Shown: piece after piece, positions 1 through 7,286 of the stretch
Position numbering within the stretch: the first letter of the stretch is position 1
How the letters are laid out: each line of letters opens with the position of its first letter
Source of the DNA: Bacillota bacterium
GTDB taxonomy: Bacteria > Bacillota > DTU030 > DUMP01
DNA: 34,919 bases
Direction: 5' to 3'
NCBI GenBank assembly: GCA_012837285.1
Contig: DURJ01000002.1
Location: 1-34,919 of the forward strand
Translations under genes and position numbers: made by a program
Notes under the pieces: model-generated
Told to the model about the DNA's origin: nothing
What the model saw: only the letters and a program-made list of their open reading frames with translations
Databases searched by the model: none

Positions 1-63
1 AGGGATTTGTCGATGCTGGGTGAAAACGCACAGAAGGATTCTGCTACCAGTATATGGAAGTAA
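1..63 (+). CDS. C-terminal end of an upstream gene (partial, unidentified)
   Basis: Reading frame 1 is open from the window edge to a TAA at 61-63 and encodes about 20 residues ending in SIWK. The open frame, its stop just upstream of the next gene's ribosome binding site, and the plus orientation fit the tail of a preceding gene. It is too short to assign to a family, and a chance open frame of this length is also possible. Confidence 0.35.
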   Translation, partial: RDLSMLGENAQKDSATSIWK

Positions 64-95
64 GCGGCACCAAGGGCAGGCAGAGGTGGTAGGCG

Positions 96-851
96 ATGTT
101 AATGCTGGGTAGAGGGTGTACAGCCGCTGGGGTGTTGTTGATCCTGGCTTTGTCTTTCTGTCCCCAGACAGTGCTGGGAGAAGAATCGGTGCCGACCAAT
201 GTTGGGGACACGGTCCAGACTGTACCGGCGGAGGAAACGGAATTGGGGGACAAGTGTGATTGGGCTCCAGGGGCTTTACCCGAGCCGGTGCTGTTACCGG
301 CTGAGGGAGAGGACAGCGGCAGTTTCTTCTGCCAGGAACTGAGCACGTTTCAGTCCGGCCCGGCTTGGTATCTGGTGGGACGAATCCACAACAAGGCCGA
401 CTTGGCCGCAGAGTTGACGCTCATTACTTGGGAAGTGGGCAACAACGACCAGGAGGTGGTGGCTGCCGCCCAGGTGTATGTACGATTTCTTAACCCGGGT
501 GAGAGTAAGCCGTTTAAGCTGATGCTACCTTATCGGGCCGACATAACCAGGTACCGGGTACGGCTGACGCCGGGGTTTAAAGCCAGGCCCCGACCGGTTC
601 AGTTTACAGCCACAGCCGAGCCCTATGGCGATCGAGGCCCGGCCTATATCAGCCTGTTGGGGCAACTGACTAGTACAGGACCGGAGCGGCTAGACTTTGT
701 CAAAGTGCTGGTGGAGTTTTTGGATGAGAGCGGGCAGCTACTGGATGTGGACTGGGCGTTTTTGAACTATTTGGATCCCGGTGAAACCCAGAGCTTCACT
801 GTTTACACGCCGCGGCTTCAAGCCTGTAAATGGCGGATCTGTCTTGACTAG
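96..851 (+). CDS. secreted protein with two FxLYD-like domains
   Basis: A 251-residue protein with an N-terminal signal sequence: a basic start (GRG) and a hydrophobic stretch at about residues 9-24, with cleavage probably after VLG near residue 28. The mature part holds two similar beta-rich units at about 85-160 and 180-245. Each has a glycine-initiated strand (VGRIHNK, LGQLTST), a V-x-V strand and a closing NPGES or DPGET turn followed by an aromatic. This is the pattern of FxLYD/DUF3426-type extracytoplasmic domains. The signal peptide has a Cys but no convincing lipobox, so it is probably secreted or membrane-tethered rather than a lipoprotein. An AGAGGTGG-like ribosome binding site precedes the ATG at 96; an in-frame ATG at 102 is the alternative. 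Function unknown; it is not obviously linked to the tRNA-modification genes that follow. Confidence 0.7.
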   Translation: MLMLGRGCTAAGVLLILALSFCPQTVLGEESVPTNVGDTVQTVPAEETELGDKCDWAPGALPEPVLLPAEGEDSGSFFCQELSTFQSGPAWYLVGRIHNKADLAAELTLITWEVGNNDQEVVAAAQVYVRFLNPGESKPFKLMLPYRADITRYRVRLTPGFKARPRPVQFTATAEPYGDRGPAYISLLGQLTSTGPERLDFVKVLVEFLDESGQLLDVDWAFLNYLDPGETQSFTVYTPRLQACKWRICLD

Positions 852-895
852 GCTTATTGTGGAAAGCCATTTTTTGCCATCCTGGGGGCAACGCC

Positions 896-950
896 TGAAG
901 GATCTTCTTTGAGATTCTTAAAACCCTTCGTTTCGTTCAAGATGACAATG
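896..950. repeat. degenerate intergenic repeat element
   Basis: This intergenic stretch resembles the dispersed element found between genes in many Bacillota, whose recognisable parts are GGATCTT, GAGATTCTT, CTTCGTTTCGTTC and GATGACA in that order. All four blocks occur here in order between 898 and 948, with extra bases in the middle. The assignment rests on recall of this repeat type; other copies in the genome would confirm it. Confidence 0.35.
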
Positions 951-990
951 AACAAGAGTGGGCTTTGCGTCCGCTGGAGTTGCGAGTTGC

Positions 991-1019
991 TTGACCACCG
1001 CCAGTGCCTCGCCTATAAT
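991..1019 (+). promoter_or_regulatory. sigma-A promoter for tsaE-tsaB-rimI
   Basis: TTGACC (991-996) and a perfect TATAAT (1014-1019) are separated by 17 bases, and transcription would begin about 30 bases before the tsaE start. The -35 lies within an 11-mer, CTTGACCACCG, that recurs at 5845 and 5934. Confidence 0.75.
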
Positions 1020-1058
1020 GAACATAAAGGTGCGGCCGGTGGCGGGAGGTAAAAAGCG

Positions 1059-1550
1059 GTGCTTCAGTTGACAACCAAGACGGTGGAGGAAACAGAGCAG
1101 ATCGGTGAGCAACTGGGCAAGCTTGCCGGCCCGGGGATGGTGGTCCTTCTTACCGGCGAGTTAGGAGCGGGAAAGACTGCGTTTGCACGGGGTGTGGCCT
1201 GGGGCCTAGGGGTGAAAGGTCCGGTAACCAGCCCCAGTTTTACATTAGTCGAAGAACACCAGGGGCGGATCCCCCTTTATCACCTGGATGTGTATCGGCT
1301 GAACGCCCCTGATGAGCTGCTGGATATCGGCTATGAAGAGTACGTATACGGCCACGGCATTTGCCTGATCGAATGGGGCGACTTGGTACGGGAATTACTG
1401 CCGCCAGATCATTTAGAGGTGAGGATTACCGGGATCGGTGCTGAGCGCAAAGTGACCTTTTTGCCTTCTGGGGCTTACTATCAGGAACTGGTGAGGGAGC
1501 TGACAACCGATGTGGCTAGTGGCTTTGGAGACGGCAACCCCAACACTTAG
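1059..1550 (+). CDS. tsaE: TsaE, ATPase of the tRNA t6A synthesis complex
   Basis: TsaE is the small ATPase that, with TsaB and TsaD, transfers the threonylcarbamoyl group to A37 of ANN-decoding tRNAs in the cytoplasm. The 163-residue product has the Walker A motif GELGAGKT at about residues 34-41, the family motif SPSFTL at about 59-64 and the LYHLDVYRL strand that follows it, then IEWGD at about 106-110. It starts at GTG 1059, with GGGAGG nine bases upstream. The last 41 bases overlap tsaB in another frame, so the two are translationally coupled. Length is usual for the family and the assignment is secure. Confidence 0.95.
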   Translation: MLQLTTKTVEETEQIGEQLGKLAGPGMVVLLTGELGAGKTAFARGVAWGLGVKGPVTSPSFTLVEEHQGRIPLYHLDVYRLNAPDELLDIGYEEYVYGHGICLIEWGDLVRELLPPDHLEVRITGIGAERKVTFLPSGAYYQELVRELTTDVASGFGDGNPNT

Positions 1551-2250
1551 TGTGGCGCTGCTAAAAGATGGAAATCCGGTGGTGGAACATAACGAACAAT
1601 CTAAACGCCGTCATGCCGAAACAGTAGCCCCCACCATAGCGGCACTACTTGGTGCCATGGGCCTGGAACCTAAAGACTTAGGGGCTGTGGCCTGCGGGGC
1701 GGGACCGGGTTCCTTTACCGGGCTGAGGATCGGACTGAGTACCGCCAAGGGGCTGGCTCAGTCGCTTAACATACCGCTTGTTACTGTCAGCACTTTAGAC
1801 GTATTGGCGGCGGCAGCTGTACGGCCCGGCTTTGTCACCGCGCCGCTTCTGGATGCGAAACAAAGGCACATCTATGTGGCTTTTTATGCCGGCCACCATC
1901 GGGACGATGATGTGCAGCCCCTTAGCGGCTATCTGGCGCTAAAGCCGGAGCAGGTGGCGGTACAGGCTAAGGAGTTGACCGGCGGCAATCGTTTGGCGGT
2001 ATGTGGGGACGGAGCTACTTTGTGCCGGGAATATTTTGATCTGGAGGGGCTGGCCGTACTGGAGCTACCATCTTGGTACAACCTGCCCCGAGCCTCGATC
2101 TTGGGTCGGTTGGCGGCGCGCCGCTTGGCCGCAGGACAAGTGCAAGACGTGGCCGCAGCTCAGCCGCTCTATGTACGTCGGGCCGCAGCGGAACTGGCGC
2201 GGGAGGCGCGGAGAGCCGAGGAGGCCGAGGGCAATGCCAGTACCCCTTGA
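1510..2250 (+). CDS. tsaB: TsaB, t6A synthesis scaffold protein
   Basis: TsaB is an inactive paralogue of TsaD that dimerises with it to support t6A37 formation on tRNA. The 246-residue product shows the N-terminal ASKHA strand ALETATPTLSVAL and the family signature GPGSFTGLRIGLSTAKGLA at about residues 65-83. It starts at ATG 1510 inside tsaE, with a GAGGGAG site nine bases upstream. Its 3' end overlaps rimI by 17 bases. The order tsaE-tsaB-rimI, with tsaD nearby, is the standard Firmicute arrangement. Confidence 0.95.
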   Translation: MWLVALETATPTLSVALLKDGNPVVEHNEQSKRRHAETVAPTIAALLGAMGLEPKDLGAVACGAGPGSFTGLRIGLSTAKGLAQSLNIPLVTVSTLDVLAAAAVRPGFVTAPLLDAKQRHIYVAFYAGHHRDDDVQPLSGYLALKPEQVAVQAKELTGGNRLAVCGDGATLCREYFDLEGLAVLELPSWYNLPRASILGRLAARRLAAGQVQDVAAAQPLYVRRAAAELAREARRAEEAEGNASTP

Positions 2251-2692
2251 GATTAAGATACTGCCCATGACCATGGACCACCTGTCCGGGGTGATGGAGG
2301 TGGAACGACAGTCTTTTCCTTATCCCTGGTCCCAGGATGCATTTATGTTTGAGCTGCTCCATAATAAAGTGGCTTGTTACCTGGTGGCCATGGCGGAGGA
2401 AACAGTGGTGGGGTATGCCGGTATGTGGGTCCTGGTGGATGAAGCTCACGTGACCAACATTGGCGTGTTACCCCAATGGCGGCGTCAAGGCATTGCCAGA
2501 GCCCTGCTGAGTAGACTGATGGAGATAGCTAAAGCTAACGACGCCGACAAGATGACCTTGGAGGTAAGAAAGTCGAATTGGGGTGCCCGGAAGCTGTACG
2601 AGAACCTTGGCTTTAAGGCTTTGGGTTGTCGGCGCAACTACTACGCCGAAACCCACGAAGATGCTGTTATCATGTGGAAATTCGATCTTTGA
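2234..2692 (+). CDS. rimI: RimI-type ribosomal protein N-acetyltransferase
   Basis: RimI acetylates the N-terminal alanine of ribosomal protein S18 in E. coli; in Firmicutes it is annotated from synteny and sequence. The 152-residue protein is a GNAT: VTNIGVLPQWRRQGIA (beta4 and the acetyl-CoA-binding R/Q-x-x-G-x-A loop), LEVRKSN, and the RimI-like C-terminus LGFKALGCRRNYYAE followed by EDAVIMW. The open frame extends upstream to 2003, but family length and the GGAGG at about 2219-2224 place the start at ATG 2234, overlapping tsaB by 17 bases. A hairpin terminator follows at 2703. Confidence 0.9.
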   Translation: MPVPLEIKILPMTMDHLSGVMEVERQSFPYPWSQDAFMFELLHNKVACYLVAMAEETVVGYAGMWVLVDEAHVTNIGVLPQWRRQGIARALLSRLMEIAKANDADKMTLEVRKSNWGARKLYENLGFKALGCRRNYYAETHEDAVIMWKFDL

Positions 2693-2702
2693 AACAACAA
2701 GA

Positions 2703-2719
2703 CCCGTGTTTAGCACGGG
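2703..2719. terminator. shared terminator between convergent rimI and the GNAT gene
   Basis: A 6-bp stem CCCGTG/CACGGG with a 5-base loop, flanked by T-rich sequence on the plus side and by A-rich sequence (CAACAA) upstream. It lies between two convergent genes and overlaps the stop codon of the minus-strand gene. The short T-run makes efficiency uncertain. Confidence 0.5.
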
Positions 2720-3330
2720 CTTAGTTCTTTTACCATGACTATCCATTCACCCTGAAGATCCCTGGCCTGGCCTACAGGCACAAAGCCGAAGCTGGCATAA
2801 AGATGAGCAGCCGCGGTGTTGGTGGGGCGGACTTCCAGTTTTATGCTGCTTACATTGTGGAGCGCCAAGTAATCAATTCCAGCCGCAATGAGCTTTCGCC
2901 CGATTCCTTTTCCTTGGTGCTCAGGAATTACCCCGATAGACAAGAGTTGTCCGCCCGGATCGGTGGCAACCTCGAAGCGCATATAATATAGTTTGTTGTG
3001 AACGATCTTTTTAATCGTGGACCCACTGACGCCATAGACTCCGGCGATGGTCTTAACAGCCAACTTAAAAGCAAAACCGGAGAAGACGGCAGCCAGCCAC
3101 AAACGTCTAATGTCAGGGGCCATGACTATATAGCCTAGAACTTGACCGTTTTCAACGGCCACCATAAAACCGGGGCCAAAAACCAAGAGCAGAAGCTGGA
3201 AAAAGTCCTTAAGAGCCACCTTGATCTTCGGAGTGAGCGGCGTAAAGAAGGAGATACTGTCATAAAAAGCAGCCGCGAAAATATCCACCACTTCATCCAG
3301 TTCCCTGGCTGTTACCGGCCTAATTTCCAT
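2710..3330 (-). CDS. GNAT-family N-acetyltransferase of unknown substrate
   Basis: A 206-residue single-domain acetyltransferase of the GNAT fold. The acetyl-CoA-binding segment is LLSIGVIPEHQGKGIGRKLI at about residues 128-147, matching the V-x(4)-Q-x-x-G-x-G/A loop. It is followed by KLEVRPTN and the C-terminal strand-helix AAHLYASFGF. The central part, about 70-115, is longer than in RimI and hydrophobic. It starts at the ATG read from 3330 on the minus strand, with a GGGGGTGAT site just upstream. It sits inverted between rimI and tsaD and breaks the usual tsa operon, so it probably entered or was rearranged here. The substrate cannot be predicted. Confidence 0.85.
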   Translation of the reverse strand: MEIRPVTARELDEVVDIFAAAFYDSISFFTPLTPKIKVALKDFFQLLLLVFGPGFMVAVENGQVLGYIVMAPDIRRLWLAAVFSGFAFKLAVKTIAGVYGVSGSTIKKIVHNKLYYMRFEVATDPGGQLLSIGVIPEHQGKGIGRKLIAAGIDYLALHNVSSIKLEVRPTNTAAAHLYASFGFVPVGQARDLQGEWIVMVKELSPC

Positions 3331-3428
3331 CCCATCACCCCCGGGTCCGGTGTTAACTAATCATACTAACTGTAGCTGCCCTCGCCAAAGAGTCCTCCTC
3401 AGACTATAATAAACCTGAGGTGAGTTGT

Positions 3429-4502
3429 TTGCATAGAGAACAAATAATTTTAGGTATCGAAACTTCGTGTGATGAAACATCGGCCGCCCTGGTGGCTGAC
3501 GGGCGTCATGTTTTGGCTAATATTGTTTCTTCCCAGGTGAACTTACATGCTCTTTACGGTGGGGTGGTGCCGGAGTTGGCTTCCCGCCGGCATGTGGAAC
3601 TGATTGTGCCGGCCGTGGAAACGGCCCTGAAGGAAGCCGGTTTGACGTTTGGCGATTTGTCGGCCGTGGCGGTTACTGCCGGTCCCGGTTTAGTGGGGGC
3701 GTTACTCGTGGGCTTGTCCTATGCTAAAGCAGTGGCCTTAGCTCAAAACGTGCCTTTGATCGGTGTCCATCATACTGCGGCCCACATCTATGCCAACCTG
3801 CTGACGCAGCCGGAGCTCCAAGCACCATTTTTGAGTCTGGTGGTCTCAGGCGGTCATACCTCGCTTATTCATGTCCACGGTCACGGCCACTATGAGTTGC
3901 TCGGTCGTACGGTGGATGATGCCGCCGGAGAAGCTTTTGACAAGATAGCCCGAACCTTGGGTTTAGGATACCCTGGCGGACCGGCCATTGAGCGTTTGGC
4001 GCAGTCCGGTAACCCGGACGCATTGCCTCTGCCCCAGGCAGTGGTGAAAGACCATCCGCTGGACTTTAGCTTTAGCGGGCTTAAAACGGCCGTACTCAAT
4101 TACCTAAACCAACTGCGCCAGCGCAAAGAGGAGCCTAACAAGGCCGATGTGGCGGCCAGCTTACAACGGGCGGTGGTTACGGCATTGGTGAAGCGAACAT
4201 TGTTGGCGGCTGATATCACTGGGCTGAAGCAGATTGCTTTAGCCGGCGGTGTCGCGGCCAATGGCGAGCTCAGGCAGGCCCTGCGGGAAGCAGGAGCTGA
4301 GCGCAGGTTGGAGGTATTGGTGCCGCCGTCGGTTCTTTGCACTGATAATGGAGCGATGGTAGCCTGTGCCGGTTACTGGTATTTAAGACAGAATCTTACG
4401 GCTCCGTTGTCCCTGAACGCAGTGGCCAACTTGCCCCTTGGAGCCGAAAACGCCTGGGGAAAACTTGGGGAAAAAAAGCAAGAACCAGGAAAAAACGGTT
4501 AG
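3429..4502 (+). CDS. tsaD: TsaD, tRNA N6-adenosine threonylcarbamoyltransferase
   Basis: TsaD transfers the threonylcarbamoyl group from TC-AMP to A37 of tRNA. The ASKHA fold is evident: GIETSCDETSAALV near the start, the metal-binding motif HHTAAHIYA (HxxxH), VSGGHTSLI, AGEAFDKIART and LAGGVAANGELR. About 357 residues, normal for the family. A GTG at 3420 is also in frame, but the GAGGTGAG at 3417-3424 overlaps it and is correctly spaced (4 bases) only for TTG 3429, so I prefer TTG. A TATAAT at 3405-3410 lies inside an inverted repeat CCTCAG/CTGAGG, without a good -35. Separated from tsaE-tsaB-rimI by an inverted GNAT gene. Confidence 0.93.
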   Translation: MHREQIILGIETSCDETSAALVADGRHVLANIVSSQVNLHALYGGVVPELASRRHVELIVPAVETALKEAGLTFGDLSAVAVTAGPGLVGALLVGLSYAKAVALAQNVPLIGVHHTAAHIYANLLTQPELQAPFLSLVVSGGHTSLIHVHGHGHYELLGRTVDDAAGEAFDKIARTLGLGYPGGPAIERLAQSGNPDALPLPQAVVKDHPLDFSFSGLKTAVLNYLNQLRQRKEEPNKADVAASLQRAVVTALVKRTLLAADITGLKQIALAGGVAANGELRQALREAGAERRLEVLVPPSVLCTDNGAMVACAGYWYLRQNLTAPLSLNAVANLPLGAENAWGKLGEKKQEPGKNG

Positions 4503-4543
4503 CAGCAGGCGGTTTTTATCCCCGGAATCACTGACTGCAGTTC

Positions 4544-4624
4544 TGTGGAGAATGTGGAGAAGTAGAAAGAAATGTTTGGACGAGCCGCTTTTTGTGTGGA
4601 TAATCCTGTGGATTGTGTGGATAG
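4544..4624 (+). repeat. cluster of five DnaA-box-like 9-mers
   Basis: Within the gap between tsaD and the lgt remnant lie TGTGGAGAA (4544-4552), TGTGGAGAA (4553-4561), TGTGGATAA (4595-4603), TGTGGATTG (4607-4615) and TGTGGATAG (4616-4624). All have the same orientation and two pairs are directly abutting. TGTGGATAA is the exact reverse complement of the consensus DnaA box TTATCCACA; the others differ by one or two bases. This could be a DnaA-binding or titration site, or a chance tandem repeat. Confidence 0.45.
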
Positions 4625-4711
4625 TGGGAAAGAACGTTCGCCTTTGGGCTTATTTAGCCCCAAAAGTGGGGAATGTATAACGAGTCTCATTGTCGGAAAG
4701 CTGGTGAAAAG

Positions 4712-5190
4712 GTGAGACCGGTCTTGTTTACACTGGGTCCAATTAAAGTTTACAGTTGGGGTTTCCTATTGGCCACCGCTACTTTGCTGGGTACTTGGGG
4801 TGCTGTTTGCTTGGCCCGCCAAGAAGGCTGGCAGCAGCCGGAGGGCTTGCTGGATGTAGCTGTGGGCGGTGTACTGGCTGGGGTAGTGGGGAGCCGTCTT
4901 AATTACCTGCTCCTGTACGACGCCGCCGAGTTTCTGCGCCAGCCGCTGATTTTCTTTCGTTTTTCCAGTGGCGGCTTGGTTTTTTACGGCGGATTGGTGA
5001 CCGGTATTGCCGCCGCTGCCGGGCTGGCTTATCGACGGGGGTTTAGGTTTTGGGCCTTATGTACTCGTCGACACTAAGTCTGGCTCAAGTGGTGAGTGCG
5101 GCGCTGTTTGTGTTGGCAGTGGCCCTGTATTGTTGGCGCCGACAGGCGGCAGAAGGGACAGCGTCGTCCGAGAAAGGCAAGCTGGCTTAA
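4712..5190 (+). pseudogene. lgt: lgt remnant (prolipoprotein diacylglyceryl transferase) with internal deletion
   Basis: Lgt attaches diacylglycerol to the lipobox Cys of prolipoproteins at the membrane. From GTG 4712 the frame encodes the Lgt N-terminus: LGPIKVYSWGFLLA, VVGSRLNYLL and the GGLVFYGGL motif, ending near RFW at about residue 115, after which it terminates at 5077. The Lgt C-terminus reappears in another frame from about 5059 (LSLAQVVSAALF, then a hydrophobic helix and CWRR), stopping at 5190. The roughly 100 residues between, including the essential GRIGNFxN region, are absent. This is an out-of-frame internal deletion, not a single sequencing error. The two lipoproteins in this window imply an intact lgt elsewhere. 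Confidence 0.8.
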
Positions 5191-5780
5191 CCGGTTTCCA
5201 GTTGGGCTATGTTCTGCACTTGGCCGACAAAGTCGGCAGTCTTAGAGCGGGGGATGGCCACGCGAAGAGTCACTTGTTGTTGATAATCAGCCGTTACCAC
5301 TTGGCCGTCACTCTTTCTTACCAAGTACAGGCATTGATCCAGCTCCGGATAATCCAGGACTAACTGAAAGGTCTCGGTGATGACTTTGTCCACAGTCCCG
5401 GCGGCAGCCAGGGCTTGGGCGGCGGTGCCGCCGTAAGCTTCGATCAGTCCGCGGATGCCGAGTTTTTTTCCGCCGAAGTAGCGGGTTACTACCACCGCTG
5501 TGTCCATGAGCTCCAGACTCAAGATAGCGCGCAAAATGGGCTCGCCGGCAGTACCGGTGGGTTCACCGGCATCACTGGCAAAACGAATGTCGCGCTCGGG
5601 ATCGACCCGGTAGGCCCAAGCGTTGTGAGTTGCCTGTCGATGCAATTCGCTTCTGGCAGAAATGAAGTCCTTGGCTTCTTGTTCCGAATCTACTGGGCGT
5701 GCCCGCCCAATAAAGCGGGAGCGCTCTATTTTTATTTCCACTTCGGTTTCTTGGGCCAGGGTACGGTATGTATCTACCAC
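5187..5780 (-). CDS. yvyE: YigZ/IMPACT-family protein
   Basis: About 197 residues of the YigZ/YvyE family, whose N-terminal half is related to eukaryotic IMPACT. The hallmarks are IERSRFIGRA, THNAWAYR, SDAGEPTGTAGEPIL, the VVTRYFGGKKLGIRGLIEAYG segment, and a C-terminal ferredoxin-like DUF1949 half at about 130-195. The cellular role is unproven (proposed in translation or stress regulation). The TTG at 5795 is in frame, but it overlaps the GGAGG at 5789-5793 that properly serves GTG 5780, so the shorter form is chosen. Its stop overlaps the end of the lgt remnant by 4 bases, tail to tail. Confidence 0.9.
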   Translation of the reverse strand: MVDTYRTLAQETEVEIKIERSRFIGRARPVDSEQEAKDFISARSELHRQATHNAWAYRVDPERDIRFASDAGEPTGTAGEPILRAILSLELMDTAVVVTRYFGGKKLGIRGLIEAYGGTAAQALAAAGTVDKVITETFQLVLDYPELDQCLYLVRKSDGQVVTADYQQQVTLRVAIPRSKTADFVGQVQNIAQLETG

Positions 5781-5934
5781 TGGGCACACCTCCAATTATC
5801 CCCATCATAGCACATTTTCCGGCCAGTTGCTGTTAGCCTCTTGCCTTGACCACCGGCACCTGACTTAAAGAGGTTTCTATGGGCTATGGTCAAGCCAAGA
5901 AAAGTAAATAAATGTTTAAGAAATCATTTTTTAC
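5781..5934. promoter_or_regulatory. divergent control region between yvyE and the osmolyte transporter
   Basis: This gap and the leader that follows contain no gene. It carries CTTGACCACCG at 5845-5855, the inverted core TGGTCAAG at 5887-5894, and abuts another CTTGACCACCG at 5934-5944 that forms the transporter -35. The spacing (34 and 39 bases between cores) would suit a looped or bipartite operator, but no regulator is known for this motif. On the minus strand a TATGAT at about 5806-5811 could be the yvyE -10; I see no clear -35 for it. Confidence 0.4.
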
Positions 5935-5963
5935 TTGACCACCGCAAACTGGGCGCGTATACT
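5935..5963 (+). promoter_or_regulatory. sigma-A promoter of the osmolyte ABC transporter operon
   Basis: TTGACC (5935-5940), 17-base spacer, TATACT (5958-5963). Transcription would start near 5970, leaving a leader of about 145 bases before the ATP-binding gene. Confidence 0.75.
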
Positions 5964-5969
5964 GAAGTT

Positions 5970-6116
5970 GTCGGCAACTCCCGAGTTTGCCTCCTGTAGC
6001 AGCAAGTATGAACGCTGAAGTAACGGCATTAGCACGGGGCCAAGGGTGCCGAGAAGGCGGAGTGCCGGTTCAAGTACCGTCCAATGACAGAGTCTAATTT
6101 TAACGAGGTGAAGCAA
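5970..6116 (+). other. long 5' leader of the transporter operon, possibly structured
   Basis: The leader has no reading frame. It contains short complementary segments, for example GGCA/TGCC and GGCG/TGCC pairs between about 6027 and 6070, suggesting local folding. It does not match any riboswitch consensus I can recall, including the ydaO c-di-AMP element often found before osmolyte transporters. No intrinsic terminator was seen. The ribosome binding site ACGAGGTG ends six bases before the ATG. Confidence 0.3.
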
Positions 6117-7286
6117 ATGGTTAGATTTGAACAAATTACAAAGAGATTTAGCGGAGGCACTACTGCCGTTGATCAACTGAACCTTACTATTGGGAAGGGA
6201 CAATTCGTTGTTTTAATCGGTCCCAGCGGCTGTGGTAAGACCACAACGTTAAAAATGGTGAACCGTCTGATCGAGCCTACCAGTGGCGAGATTTATATCC
6301 ATGATCAGAACGCCCGGGCTCTTAATGTGGTGGAATTGCGGCGCGATATCGGCTACGTGATTCAAACTATTGGCTTGCTACCCCATCTTACAGTAGCAGC
6401 TAACATAGCGTTGGTGCCGCAGCTCAAGGGCTGGTCCCGGGCCAAGTGCCAAGCTCGGGTAGAGGAATTGCTTACTATGGTAGACATGGAACCGGCAGTA
6501 TATGCCGGACGTTATCCGGCCCAACTGTCCGGCGGACAGCAGCAGCGCATTGGTGTGCTCAGGGCCCTGGCGGCTGATCCGGAATTAATTTTGATGGACG
6601 AACCCTTCGGTGCTCTGGATCCGATCACCAGGGAACAACTGCAACTGGAGCTGAAACGGTTGCAAGGGCAACTGAAAAAAACCATTGTATTTGTTACCCA
6701 CGACATGAGCGAAGCGTTGCTGTTGGCGGATCGCATTATTATCATGAAGGACGGCGTTATTGTCCAGGACGATACTCCGGAAGAGATTGTCCGTCATCCG
6801 GCCAACGATTTTGTCGCCAGCTTTATTGGCCGCAGTGCTCGGCCGCAGGCAGTGGAAGAGCTGAAAGTGAGCGATGTTATGAATCCTAATCCGGTAACTA
6901 TTGCTGCCGACCGCGGTTTAGGTGAAGCCTTGATGCGCATGCAGCGCCAACGGGTGGATAGCTTGCTGGTGGTCAAAGACGGGGTTCTGCAAGGTATCGT
7001 TCGAGCCCGGGATCTATATCCGTATCTTCTCCGTGACGAGATGGTGTCAGTGACGGAGGTGCTGTCTCTAGTGGCACCGCAAGTACATCCGGATGCACCG
7101 CTGTCACTGGCAGCAGAAAAGCTACTGGATAGAAACACTAATTTAGTGGCAGTAGTAGATGGCCAAAACCGGCTTCAGGGCGTAGTGACCCGAGCCAGTT
7201 TGGTGGGCGTTTTAGTGGACAATTATAGTAATGGTCAGGTAGCTGGCGAACAGTACTTGGCCAAGGCAGTAGGAGGTTGCAGATAA
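6117..7286 (+). CDS. opuBA: betaine/choline-type ABC transporter ATP-binding protein with CBS domains
   Basis: ATPase of an osmoprotectant (OpuB/OpuC/ProV-like) importer, 389 residues. Walker A GPSGCGKTT at about 37-45, Q-loop VIQTIG, signature LSGGQQQR, Walker B LILMDEPFGALD and the H-loop VTHD are all present. The C-terminal third (about 250-375) is a tandem CBS pair: VSDVMNPNPVTI, then VDSLLVV and LVAVVDGQNRLQGVV. In OpuA-type transporters such CBS domains gate activity by ionic strength or by c-di-AMP. The open frame reaches back to 6084, but the ribosome binding site fits ATG 6117. Its stop overlaps the permease start (TAATG). A BusR-like regulator lies 3 kb downstream. Confidence 0.92.
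   Translation: MVRFEQITKRFSGGTTAVDQLNLTIGKGQFVVLIGPSGCGKTTTLKMVNRLIEPTSGEIYIHDQNARALNVVELRRDIGYVIQTIGLLPHLTVAANIALVPQLKGWSRAKCQARVEELLTMVDMEPAVYAGRYPAQLSGGQQQRIGVLRALAADPELILMDEPFGALDPITREQLQLELKRLQGQLKKTIVFVTHDMSEALLLADRIIIMKDGVIVQDDTPEEIVRHPANDFVASFIGRSARPQAVEELKVSDVMNPNPVTIAADRGLGEALMRMQRQRVDSLLVVKDGVLQGIVRARDLYPYLLRDEMVSVTEVLSLVAPQVHPDAPLSLAAEKLLDRNTNLVAVVDGQNRLQGVVTRASLVGVLVDNYSNGQVAGEQYLAKAVGGCR

Noticed and set aside
2015-2449. 144-residue minus-strand ORF over tsaB and rimI
   Set aside because: Antisense shadow of two well-supported genes.
3396-3420. Hairpin CCTCAG/CTGAGG as a terminator before tsaD
   Set aside because: The stem is only 6 bp with a 13-base loop and has no T-run; it is more likely an operator or chance symmetry around a TATAAT.
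4632-4672. Terminator GGGCT/AGCCC after tsaD
   Set aside because: A short stem is present but it is followed by CAAAAG, not a T-tract.
4438-4680. 80-residue ORF after tsaD
   Set aside because: It begins inside tsaD and crosses the DnaA-box-like repeats; its Trp-rich composition comes from the repeated TGTGGA sequence.
5007-5363. 118-residue plus-strand ORF downstream of lgt
   Set aside because: It overlaps the lgt remnant and runs antisense to the well-supported yvyE gene; no family features.
5970-6116. c-di-AMP (ydaO) riboswitch before the osmolyte transporter
   Set aside because: The expected conserved blocks of ydaO are not present, even though the context would suit it.
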